Below are positions 1-6,492 of a stretch of DNA of 14,127 nucleotides, piece by piece. Positions within the stretch are counted from its first letter, which is position 1. Each line of letters starts with the position of its first letter. Below the pieces are notes generated by a model. That model ran no database searches. It saw nothing but the letters and a program-made list of their open reading frames with translations, and was not told the origin of the DNA. The stretch is from Bacteroidales bacterium (GTDB taxonomy: Bacteria > Bacteroidota > Bacteroidia > Bacteroidales > Muribaculaceae). Location: NCBI GenBank assembly GCA_004554255.1, contig SFNC01000047.1:1-14127 (forward strand). The letters are read 5' to 3'. The position numbers and the translations under genes are program-made.

Positions 1-60
1 TTTAAATTAAAATTAATAACTAAAACATGCACCCGCGAACAATATAATATTAGCGTATTC

Positions 61-187
61 TCGCAGCTTCCGGCCATCTTTAGTCTTTTGGTTCAGTCAT
101 ATAGCCCGCTATGCTCCTTCACCTACAAGACTAAATCTGACCGAAATCTGCGACCCCTGCGTTAACAAATATTGGGGAACGGGGTCT
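61..187. repeat. Palindromic intergenic repeat, left copy
   Basis: Positions 61-87 pair with 127-153 (22 of 27 positions complementary), giving a long imperfect hairpin whose loop holds a smaller one at 100-113 (arms TATAGC/GCTATG, one T·G pair). A 3' tail to 187 contains GACCCC at 152-157 able to pair with GGGGTC at 181-186. Positions 93-187 recur in reverse complement at 14033-14127 with two differences, at 100 and 125. No reading frame or known gene occupies it; 1-60 is featureless AT-rich DNA, and I see nothing specific in 188-285. This is a dispersed repeat of a type I do not recognise; possible roles are a REP-like element, a bidirectional terminator or a MITE-like remnant. Confidence 0.85.
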
Positions 188-285
188 AAATTATAATAAT
201 TTAACAAAACGCTGAAACACGGCTACGGCAAAGGGATTGAGGGCTACATGTGAATCGGATTTTCCCACACATGCAAGAACAATAT

Positions 286-316
286 TTTGTATTTCAGCAT
301 TTTATGCGTAATTTTG
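286..316 (+). promoter_or_regulatory. Bacteroidetes-type promoter for the thioredoxin-like gene
   Basis: TTTG at 286-289 and TAATTTTG at 309-316 match the Bacteroidetes -33/-7 consensus (TTTG, then TAnnTTTG) with 19 nt between. Transcription would start near 320-323, leaving a leader of about 130 nt before the ATG at 453. Confidence 0.65.
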
Positions 317-322
317 CAGCGC

Positions 323-452
323 AAAACTACATAATTACTGCCATACCCAGGGCAGAAAAGCCGAAAATCGGCGGCCTCCCTAAAGCGGTCACAGACCTCG
401 CGGACGCGACGTTGCAGACCGGGGAGGATATTGATAAACTAAACACTATATA
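323..452 (+). promoter_or_regulatory. Possible structured 5' leader
   Basis: Between the predicted transcription start and the next gene there are several short perfect inverted repeats: CTGCC 338-342 with GGCAG 351-355; GCCGA 360-364 with TCGGC 368-372; GGTC 387-390 with GACC 394-397; TCGC 398-401 with GCGA 406-409. CCTCCC at 375-380 can pair with GGGAGG at 422-427 and would enclose the last two in a multibranch fold. I recognise no known riboswitch consensus. The same DNA is also open from a GTG at 250 to a TAA at 451-453 that overlaps the next ATG, so a short leader ORF cannot be excluded, although the promoter lies inside that ORF. Confidence 0.35.
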
Positions 453-914
453 ATGCGAAAACTTAAGATTTTAGTTGCGTCATTATCTTTATTAATTATT
501 TCAACCTCGGGATTCAACAACGCCCAATATGGCGTACAGGCCGGCCAGACCGCTCCGATTGCAGAGCTCGCCAAAGTCACCGGCAACGCCACCGGAATTA
601 CCGGCAACAAATCCCTCCTCATCAATTTCTGGAGTGCCACCGACGCGGCAAGCCGTGCCAGAGCAAAAAGCTACCAGACAAAAATTGACCTTGAAAAGAC
701 TCAACTCATAAACATCAACCTTTCAGACAATCCCAGCCTCTACAATGCGATTGTCAGCAGCGACGGCATGAATGCCGAAACCAGCATTCGCGTTGACGCC
801 GAGGCTTCCGAAAAGCTGCGCAAGGCCTTTTGCCTGGGCGATAATTACGGTGCGATCTTAGTGTCGGCGAACGGCACAGTGACAGCGGTAAATCCCGCCG
901 CAGAAACATTGTAA
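453..914 (+). CDS. Secreted thioredoxin-fold protein lacking the CxxC active site
   Basis: The 153-residue product starts with a basic n-region and a hydrophobic stretch (residues 1-20) typical of a signal peptide, so it is likely periplasmic or membrane-associated. Residues 55-70 (LLINFWSATDAASRAR) resemble the strand and active-site loop of TlpA/AhpC-type thioredoxin folds, but the place of the WCxxC motif is taken by SATDAASR with no cysteine. A later stretch, YGAILVSANGTVTAVNP, fits the cis-Pro/strand region of the same fold. A thiol-redox role is therefore unlikely; binding or structural function is inference. The ATG overlaps a preceding TAA. It lies upstream of cysK, but cysK has its own promoter. 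The fold assignment is moderately sure, the function unknown. Confidence 0.75.
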   Translation: MRKLKILVASLSLLIISTSGFNNAQYGVQAGQTAPIAELAKVTGNATGITGNKSLLINFWSATDAASRARAKSYQTKIDLEKTQLININLSDNPSLYNAIVSSDGMNAETSIRVDAEASEKLRKAFCLGDNYGAILVSANGTVTAVNPAAETL

Positions 915-935
915 GTTCTTTTCTGCCGAATCATA

Positions 936-966
936 TTGCAATTCCGACAGATTTATGCTATCTTTG
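936..966 (+). promoter_or_regulatory. Promoter of the cysK-cysE operon
   Basis: TTG at 936-938 and TATCTTTG at 959-966 match the Bacteroidetes promoter consensus with a 20-nt gap. Transcription would start near 970-973, about 25 nt before the cysK ATG at 996. A 7-bp inverted repeat (GCAGAAA 900-906, TTTCTGC 920-926) spans the preceding stop codon but has no T-run after it. Confidence 0.65.
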
Positions 967-995
967 CCTTGATTTTTTGACAAAACTCCAATTCA

Positions 996-1946
996 ATGCA
1001 AACAGACATGGCAAATATCCATAAAAGCATAATAGAACTTATCGGCCATACTCCGTTAGTCGAAATTACCAATATTGAGAAGTCATACGGCCTGAAAGCC
1101 CGCATTCTCATAAAACTTGAAAGCGCCAATCCGGCATCCAGCGCTAAAGACCGCATCGCCCTTGCCATGATTGACGATGCTGAGAAGCGTGGCCTTATCA
1201 AGGAAGGATCCACCATAATCGAGCCCACAAGCGGCAATACCGGCATCGGCCTGGCTTGGGTTTCGCAACTGCGCGGGCTGAGATGTATACTCACCATGCC
1301 CGAGACCATGAGCGTGGAACGGCGCAATATGCTCCGAGCCTTAGGCGCCGAACTCGTGTTAACCCCCGGAGCCAAGGGCATGAAGGGTGCGATTGAGAAA
1401 GCCCAGGAGCTGAATAAATCCATCCCTGACTCATTTATCCCCGACCAATTCGGCAATCCGGCCAACGCCGCCATCCACGAACGCACCACCGGCCCGGAAA
1501 TATGGGCTGACACCGACGGCGCAGCCGACATCCTTGTCGCCGGCGTAGGCACCGGAGGTACACTTTGCGGCAGCGCACGTTTCCTTAAAAAGCAGAAAGA
1601 CAGTTTTAAGGCCATTGCCGTAGAGCCCGCCGACTCCCCTGTTCTGAGTGGAGGCAAGGCCGGGCCGCATACCATCCAGGGCATCGGAGCCGGATTTATT
1701 CCCGGCAATTATGATGCGGCACTGGTGGATGAAGTCATCACTGTAAGCGGCGACGAAGCCTTTGACACGGCACGCATGCTCGCCAAAGAAGAAGGAATCC
1801 TGGCCGGAATATCCTCCGGAGCCGCCCTCGCCGCCTCAATCACCCTCGCCCGCCGCCCCGAGAACGAGGGCAAAACCATTATCTGCATATTGCCCGACAC
1901 CGGACAGCGATACCTGTCTACACAGCTTTATTCCTATGAATCCTGA
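996..1946 (+). CDS. cysK: Cysteine synthase (O-acetylserine sulfhydrylase)
   Basis: This PLP-dependent cytosolic enzyme makes cysteine from O-acetylserine and sulfide, the last step of cysteine biosynthesis. The 316-residue length is normal for the family. Landmarks: NPASSAKDR with the PLP lysine at residue 51, the substrate-binding loop TSGNTG at 78-83, the phosphate-binding loop GVGTGGT at 183-189, and GISSGA at 271-276. NPASS, instead of the commoner NPGGS, before the lysine is a tolerated variant. A second ATG at 1008 (MANIHKS...) fits the usual N-terminus of CysK proteins equally well. The 3' end overlaps cysE by 11 nt, indicating translational coupling with the enzyme that supplies its substrate. 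Confidence 0.96.
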   Translation: MQTDMANIHKSIIELIGHTPLVEITNIEKSYGLKARILIKLESANPASSAKDRIALAMIDDAEKRGLIKEGSTIIEPTSGNTGIGLAWVSQLRGLRCILTMPETMSVERRNMLRALGAELVLTPGAKGMKGAIEKAQELNKSIPDSFIPDQFGNPANAAIHERTTGPEIWADTDGAADILVAGVGTGGTLCGSARFLKKQKDSFKAIAVEPADSPVLSGGKAGPHTIQGIGAGFIPGNYDAALVDEVITVSGDEAFDTARMLAKEEGILAGISSGAALAASITLARRPENEGKTIICILPDTGQRYLSTQLYSYES

Positions 1947-2814
1947 CCGCAAAACTGTTATAGACCGATTGTGCAGCCAGCCCGAAGGGTTCGCTCCCAT
2001 CGTAAACCAGACATCGGGACGGTTGCCGTCGGTGCAACGCCTCGGCGAGATAGTAAAGCTTATCCGCGAGGTTATGTTCCCGGATTTCTTTGACGACAAA
2101 GCTCCGGGAGCCCAAATTCTCAGACACATCACCGCCGTAAGGCTTGACACCATATACAGCGAGCTGGCGGCACAGATACGCCGTGCATGCCGACTGATGC
2201 GCGCCTCGGACATTGACGAGGACGAGATTGCCGGGCGATTTATAGACGCTCTGCCCTCCCTGCGCGAGATTCTGCTCACCGACGTCGACGCCATGTTTGT
2301 CAACGACCCCGCCGCATGCGACCGCGCCGAGGTTATTTTCTGCTACCCGGCATTCACCGGGATGCTGCATTACCGAATCGCGCACGCCCTGCTCGAGATG
2401 GGCGTCCCGCTGCTGCCGCGCATAATCACGGAAATGGCTCACTCCAAAACCGGTATAGACATACACCCGGGGGCGGTTATAGGTCCCTACTTCAGCATTG
2501 ACCACGGCACCGGCGTAGTAATCGGCGAGACGTGCATAATCGGCCACCATGTGTCCATATACCAGGGCGTTACGCTCGGCGCCAAGAACTTTGTGCTGGA
2601 CGACAACGGCCAGCCGCTCAACATTCCGCGCCACCCGATACTGGAAGACCACGTCACCGTATACTCCAACGCCACCATACTTGGGCGTGTCACCATCGGT
2701 AGCCACGCGATAATCGGCGGCAACCTGTGGGTTACGCACGACGTGCCGGCATACGGGCGCGTGCTGCAGCGTCCGCCCGTAAATCATCGTTTCAGCGACG
2801 GTGCCGGCATTTGA
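1936..2814 (+). CDS. cysE: Serine O-acetyltransferase (EpsC/CysE type)
   Basis: It acetylates serine with acetyl-CoA to O-acetylserine, the regulated first step of cysteine synthesis. The reading frame stays open upstream into cysK, but the ATG at 1936 gives a sensible 292-residue protein. An alpha-helical N-terminal domain (about 1-165) precedes a left-handed beta-helix of hexapeptide repeats (about 170-280: DIHPGAVIG at 175-183, DHGTGVVIGET at 189-199). H190 and H233 align with the catalytic histidine pair of E. coli CysE (His158, His193). The chain ends in Gly-Ile, like the CysE tails that insert into the CysK active site to form the cysteine synthase complex; complex formation here is inference. 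Confidence 0.95.
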   Translation: MNPDRKTVIDRLCSQPEGFAPIVNQTSGRLPSVQRLGEIVKLIREVMFPDFFDDKAPGAQILRHITAVRLDTIYSELAAQIRRACRLMRASDIDEDEIAGRFIDALPSLREILLTDVDAMFVNDPAACDRAEVIFCYPAFTGMLHYRIAHALLEMGVPLLPRIITEMAHSKTGIDIHPGAVIGPYFSIDHGTGVVIGETCIIGHHVSIYQGVTLGAKNFVLDDNGQPLNIPRHPILEDHVTVYSNATILGRVTIGSHAIIGGNLWVTHDVPAYGRVLQRPPVNHRFSDGAGI

Positions 2815-2831
2815 AAAAATCGGTGCAAAAG

Positions 2832-2862
2832 TTGTGAAATATTGTTTTTATGCGTAATTTTG
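2832..2862 (+). promoter_or_regulatory. Promoter of the panC operon
   Basis: TTG at 2832-2834 and TAATTTTG at 2855-2862 are separated by 20 nt, matching the Bacteroidetes promoter pattern. The stretch TTTATGCGTAATTTTGCA around the -7 box is identical to that of the promoter at 286-316. Transcription should start near 2867-2870, giving a leader of about 95 nt before panC. Confidence 0.65.
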
Positions 2863-2873
2863 CACCCATAAAA

Positions 2874-2940
2874 GTGACACAGGCTGTTTCAACGAGGCTT
2901 GTGCCACATAAATGTGTCGGAAATACACCCACCGGCACAA
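2874..2940 (+). promoter_or_regulatory. Two-hairpin panC leader with alternative pairings
   Basis: Four segments in the predicted 5' leader can pair in two exclusive ways. Hairpin A is GTGACACAGGC 2874-2884 with GCTTGTGCCAC 2897-2907 (one mismatch, one G·U). Hairpin B is TGTGTCGG 2913-2920 with CCGGCACA 2932-2939 (one G·U). Alternatively GACACA 2876-2881 pairs perfectly with TGTGTC 2913-2918, and TTGTGCC 2899-2905 pairs perfectly with GGCACAA 2934-2940. The start codon at 2963 lies just downstream. The layout resembles an attenuator or riboswitch switch, but no U-run terminator is visible and I do not recognise the family. The fold is a hand prediction. Confidence 0.45.
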
Positions 2941-2962
2941 CAACTTAACTGACTATAAATCA

Positions 2963-3817
2963 ATGGAAATACTACGTACTGTAGATGAATTGAAGACAGC
3001 GGCGGCAAACGCCGTGGCACAAGGTAAAAGCATAGGTCTGGTACCCACAATGGGCGCCCTGCATGCCGGACATCTGTCGCTCGTGGAGCGTGCACGCCGC
3101 GAAAACGATGTGGTATTTGTAAGCATATTCGTAAATCCCACACAATTCAACAATCCTGAGGATCTGAAAACATACCCCCGCACCGAGGAGGCCGACTGTG
3201 CCAAAATCAGCGATGCCGGTGTGGATTTCGCCTTCATCCCCTCGGTAGAGGAAATCTATCCCGAGGAAGACACCCGTGTCTTTGACCTCGGCGAGGTTGC
3301 CGCTGTTATGGAAGGGCCGATGCGTCCCGGACACTTCAACGGCGTGGCACAGATAGTGAGCCGTCTGTTTGAGTGGGCACGCCCCACCAGAGCATATTTC
3401 GGCGAGAAGGATTTCCAGCAGATTGCCGTCATACGCCGCATGGTGGAAATAGAAGGCGGCTTCAACGGCCTTGAGATTGTGGACTGCCCCATAGTCCGCG
3501 AAGAAGATGGCCTGGCTCTCAGTAGCCGCAACGTGCGCCTCAGCGCCGATGCACGTATGGCCGCGCCGCTCATCCACAAAATACTGGCAAAAAGCGTGAA
3601 CTTCGCAAAGGACCACAGCGTGGCCGACACCATACGCTTTGTCACCGAAGAACTGGACAGCCACCCGCTTATTAAAGTTGAATACTATTCCATCGTGAAC
3701 CCGCTGACCATGCAGCCCCTGCAGAGCTGGGGCGACTGCAAGATGGCACCGCAGGGATGCATCACCGCTTATTGCGGCGATGTACGTCTGATAGACAACA
3801 TAAAATACAACCACTGA
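2963..3817 (+). CDS. panC: Pantothenate synthetase
   Basis: It joins pantoate and beta-alanine using ATP to form pantothenate, the precursor of coenzyme A, in the cytosol. The 284-residue length is typical. The nucleotidyltransferase signatures are present: PTMGALHAGHLSL with the HIGH-like HAGH at residues 34-37, GEKDFQQIAVIRRMV in the middle, and LALSSRNVRLS as the KMSKS-equivalent loop. An in-frame ATG at 2912 would add 17 unrelated residues and lies between the leader hairpins, so MEILRTVDELK at 2963 is preferred. panD, which makes the beta-alanine substrate, begins one nucleotide after the stop codon. panB is not in the window. Confidence 0.97.
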   Translation: MEILRTVDELKTAAANAVAQGKSIGLVPTMGALHAGHLSLVERARRENDVVFVSIFVNPTQFNNPEDLKTYPRTEEADCAKISDAGVDFAFIPSVEEIYPEEDTRVFDLGEVAAVMEGPMRPGHFNGVAQIVSRLFEWARPTRAYFGEKDFQQIAVIRRMVEIEGGFNGLEIVDCPIVREEDGLALSSRNVRLSADARMAAPLIHKILAKSVNFAKDHSVADTIRFVTEELDSHPLIKVEYYSIVNPLTMQPLQSWGDCKMAPQGCITAYCGDVRLIDNIKYNH

Positions 3818-3818
3818 G

Positions 3819-4169
3819 ATGAACGTTGAAATGCTGAAAAGCAAAATCCACCGCGTCACCGTTACCGAGGCGCGCCTGGATTACATTGGTTCCATTACCA
3901 TTGACGCTGATTTGCTCGACGCCGCAAATATTCTGCCCGGCGAAAGAGTATACATCGTGGACAACAACAACGGCGAACGCCTCGACACCTACACCATCGC
4001 CGGCGAGCGCGGATCGGGTGTCATCTGCCTTAACGGCGCGGCGGCACGCAAGGTACAGCCCGGCGACATCGTTATAATAATGAGCTATGCGTCAATGCCT
4101 TTCGACGAAGCCCGCAACTTCAAACCCACAGTAATCTTCCCGGACACTGCCACCAACCGACTGGTGTAA
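3819..4169 (+). CDS. panD: Aspartate 1-decarboxylase (pyruvoyl type)
   Basis: It decarboxylates aspartate to beta-alanine, the second substrate of PanC. The proenzyme cleaves itself to create a pyruvoyl cofactor; the site is visible as Gly24-Ser25 in YIGSITID, the same numbering as in E. coli PanD. The 116-residue length fits the family. M5 (MLKSKIH) is another possible start, but the ATG at 3819 sits directly after the panC stop (TGA-G-ATG), consistent with translational coupling. All expected N-terminal residues (K9, H11) are present, so an active enzyme is likely. Confidence 0.96.
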   Translation: MNVEMLKSKIHRVTVTEARLDYIGSITIDADLLDAANILPGERVYIVDNNNGERLDTYTIAGERGSGVICLNGAAARKVQPGDIVIIMSYASMPFDEARNFKPTVIFPDTATNRLV

Positions 4170-4191
4170 GCCGGCTTAACAATACAATATT

Positions 4192-5547
4192 ATGTTTGAG
4201 AATTTAAGCGAACGCCTTGAGCGCAGTTTTAAAATACTGAAGGGCCAGGGCAAAATCACCGAGATAAATGTAGCCGAGACCTGCAAAGACGTCCGCAAAG
4301 CACTCATATCTGCCGACGTAAACTACAAGGTCGCCAAGAATTTCGTTGACACCGTCAAACAGAAAGCCCTTGGCCAGAACGTGCTCACCGCCATCAAGCC
4401 CAACGAGCTGATGGTGAAGATTGTACACGACGAGATGGCTGCACTGATGGGCGGCCAGGCAGCGCCACTGGACGTTAAAGGGCACCCCGCAATCATTCTG
4501 ATGAGCGGTCTCCAGGGTTCGGGTAAAACCACCTTCACCGCAAAACTGGCAAACAAACTCAAGGAAGAGAACCACCTCAAGCCTCTTGTTGTGGCCTGCG
4601 ACGTTTACCGCCCCGCCGCAATAGAGCAGCTGCGTGTCCTCGCCGACAAAATCGGCGTCCCCGTTTATGCCGAAGAAGACAATAAAAAGCCGGTGGAAAT
4701 CGCCAAAAACGCCATCGCAGAGGCTAAGCGCAACAGCAACGACGTTGTCATCATAGACACCGCCGGTCGTCTGGCCGTGGACGAGGCCATGATGGAGGAA
4801 ATTGAGGCCATAAAGAATGCCGTAAACCCCACCGAGATTCTGTTCGTCGTTGACGCAATGACCGGTCAGGACGCCGTGAACACCGCCAAGGCCTTCAACG
4901 ACCGCCTGGACTTCAGCGGCGTGGTGCTCACCAAACTGGACGGCGACACCCGTGGCGGTGCCGCGCTCTCAATCCGCACCGTAGTCACCAAGCCCATCAA
5001 GTTTGTAGGTACCGGCGAGGGCATGAACGGCATAGACGTGTTCCACCCAAGCCGTATGGCCGACCGTATCCTGGGCATGGGCGACATCGTATCGCTCGTT
5101 GAAAGAGCACAGCAGCAGATTAACGAGGAAGAGGCTCGCAAGCTGGAAGAGAAGATGCGCCGGAACAAATTCGACTTCGACGACTTCTACAAGCAGATTC
5201 AGCAAATCAAAAAGATGGGTAACATCAAGGACCTGGCTTCAATGATTCCCGGCGTGGGCAAAGCCATCAAGGACATTGACATCGACAACAGCACCTTCAA
5301 GAATGTAGAAGCTATCATCAGCTCCATGACCCCGTACGAGCGCCACAACCCCGAAGTCATTAACCCCAGCCGCAAAAAACGCATCGCCGGAGGTAGCGGA
5401 ACATCCCTGCAGGAGGTTAACCGCTTCATTAAACAGTTTGAGGACATGCGCAAGATGATGCACTTCGCCACCGCCAACAAAAACCCCATGGCGATGATGA
5501 AGCGAATGCGAGAGATGAAGAAACAGATGGGACGGATGCCCCGCTAA
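4192..5547 (+). CDS. ffh: Signal recognition particle GTPase Ffh (SRP54)
   Basis: It binds the signal sequences of nascent membrane proteins and, with SRP RNA and FtsY, delivers ribosomes to the Sec translocon. The 451-residue protein has the full N-G-M order: a helical N domain (about 1-90), a G domain with G1 GLQGSGKTT at 106-114, G3 DTAGR at 189-193 and G4 TKLDGDTRGG at 247-256, and a methionine-rich M domain (about 325-445) with the RNA-binding SRKKRIAGGSGT near 393-404. It starts 22 nt after panD and probably shares the pan promoter. No SRP RNA gene is seen nearby. Confidence 0.98.
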   Translation: MFENLSERLERSFKILKGQGKITEINVAETCKDVRKALISADVNYKVAKNFVDTVKQKALGQNVLTAIKPNELMVKIVHDEMAALMGGQAAPLDVKGHPAIILMSGLQGSGKTTFTAKLANKLKEENHLKPLVVACDVYRPAAIEQLRVLADKIGVPVYAEEDNKKPVEIAKNAIAEAKRNSNDVVIIDTAGRLAVDEAMMEEIEAIKNAVNPTEILFVVDAMTGQDAVNTAKAFNDRLDFSGVVLTKLDGDTRGGAALSIRTVVTKPIKFVGTGEGMNGIDVFHPSRMADRILGMGDIVSLVERAQQQINEEEARKLEEKMRRNKFDFDDFYKQIQQIKKMGNIKDLASMIPGVGKAIKDIDIDNSTFKNVEAIISSMTPYERHNPEVINPSRKKRIAGGSGTSLQEVNRFIKQFEDMRKMMHFATANKNPMAMMKRMREMKKQMGRMPR

Positions 5548-5561
5548 CAACTAAAAATTAT

Positions 5562-5587
5562 GCGGACGCCCCGGTCGGTGCGTCCGC
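5562..5587 (+). promoter_or_regulatory. Intercistronic hairpin between ffh and folD
   Basis: GCGGACGC at 5562-5569 pairs perfectly with GCGTCCGC at 5580-5587 around a 10-nt loop. It lies in the 60-nt gap between ffh and folD. No T-run follows, so it is more likely an RNA processing or stability element, or a weak barrier, than a terminator. Confidence 0.45.
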
Positions 5588-5607
5588 TGACATTACAACC
5601 ATTGCCA

Positions 5608-6486
5608 ATGAAGATTATAGACGGAAAAAACACTGCCACAGCCATACGCGCCGAAATTAAGGACAAAGTTTGCGAAATGACCTCTGCCGGACTGCGTCCG
5701 CCGCACCTTGCCGCAATTATCGTGGGGCACGACGGCGGCAGCGAGGCTTATGTCGCATCCAAAGCACGCGCCTGCGCCGATGTGGGTTTTCTGTCTACAG
5801 TCTTACGTTTCGAGGATTCTATCACTCAGGACCGGCTGCTCGAAGAGGTCCGCAAGCTGAATGACGACCATAATATTGACGGATTCATCGTTCAGCTCCC
5901 CCTGCCCCGCCACATAGACCCCAACGTGATAATCGAGGCCATAGACCCCGCCAAGGACGTTGACGGATTCCACCCCGTCAACGTGGGAAAAACCGCCATC
6001 GGGCTCCCCGGATTCCTCTCCGCCACGCCCGCCGGAATCATGGAACTGCTTAAGCGTTACGACATTGACACCAAGGGCAAGAACTGCGTAATCCTCGGCC
6101 GCAGCAACATCGTGGGCAAGCCGTTAGCTACATTGCTCATGCAGAAGTCACGACCCGGCAATGCCACTGTTACCGTCTGCCACAGCGCCACCAAAGACAT
6201 CGCCGACATCACTCGCCGCGCCGACATCATCATCGCCGCAATGGGAGCCCCCGGATTCGTCACCGCCGACATGATAAAAGACGGCGCCGTAGTCATTGAC
6301 GTGGGCACTACCCGAATCCCCGACCCCACCGCCAAGTCCGGCAGCCGGCTCTGCGGAGATGTGGACTTTGACAATGTCGCCCCGAAGTGCTCGTACATAA
6401 CCCCCGTGCCCGGAGGCGTTGGTCCCATGACTATTGTGGCGCTGCTGCAGAACACCCTGAAGGCCGCATTATCGCGAAAAAGCTGA
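5608..6486 (+). CDS. folD: Methylenetetrahydrofolate dehydrogenase / cyclohydrolase
   Basis: This bifunctional enzyme oxidises 5,10-methylene-THF to methenyl-THF with NAD(P)+ and hydrolyses it to 10-formyl-THF, feeding purine and formyl-methionine synthesis. The 292-residue length is normal. Motifs: YVASKARACADVG with Y48 and catalytic K52, VQLPLP at 95-100, DVDGFHPVNVGK at 117-128, the dinucleotide-binding GRSNIVGKP at 164-172, and PVPGGVGPMT at 266-275. An in-frame ATG at 5560 would add 16 non-homologous residues and is encoded by the hairpin, so MKIIDGK at 5608 is chosen. The capA-like gene begins six nucleotides after the stop. Confidence 0.97.
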   Translation: MKIIDGKNTATAIRAEIKDKVCEMTSAGLRPPHLAAIIVGHDGGSEAYVASKARACADVGFLSTVLRFEDSITQDRLLEEVRKLNDDHNIDGFIVQLPLPRHIDPNVIIEAIDPAKDVDGFHPVNVGKTAIGLPGFLSATPAGIMELLKRYDIDTKGKNCVILGRSNIVGKPLATLLMQKSRPGNATVTVCHSATKDIADITRRADIIIAAMGAPGFVTADMIKDGAVVIDVGTTRIPDPTAKSGSRLCGDVDFDNVAPKCSYITPVPGGVGPMTIVALLQNTLKAALSRKS

Positions 6487-6492
6487 TTCAGA

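Noticed and set aside
250..453. A 67-codon frame from GTG at 250 as a genuine gene
   Set aside because: The predicted promoter lies inside it, there is no in-frame ATG after the transcription start, and no family is recognised. It is kept only as an alternative reading of the leader.
900..926. Perfect 7-bp inverted repeat over the stop of the thioredoxin-like gene as a terminator
   Set aside because: No T-run follows and the loop is 13 nt, so termination is not supported.
4170..4191. An SRP RNA gene next to ffh
   Set aside because: The gap to panD is 22 nt, and no GGAAGCA-type SRP RNA tetraloop segment was seen in the intergenic regions nearby.
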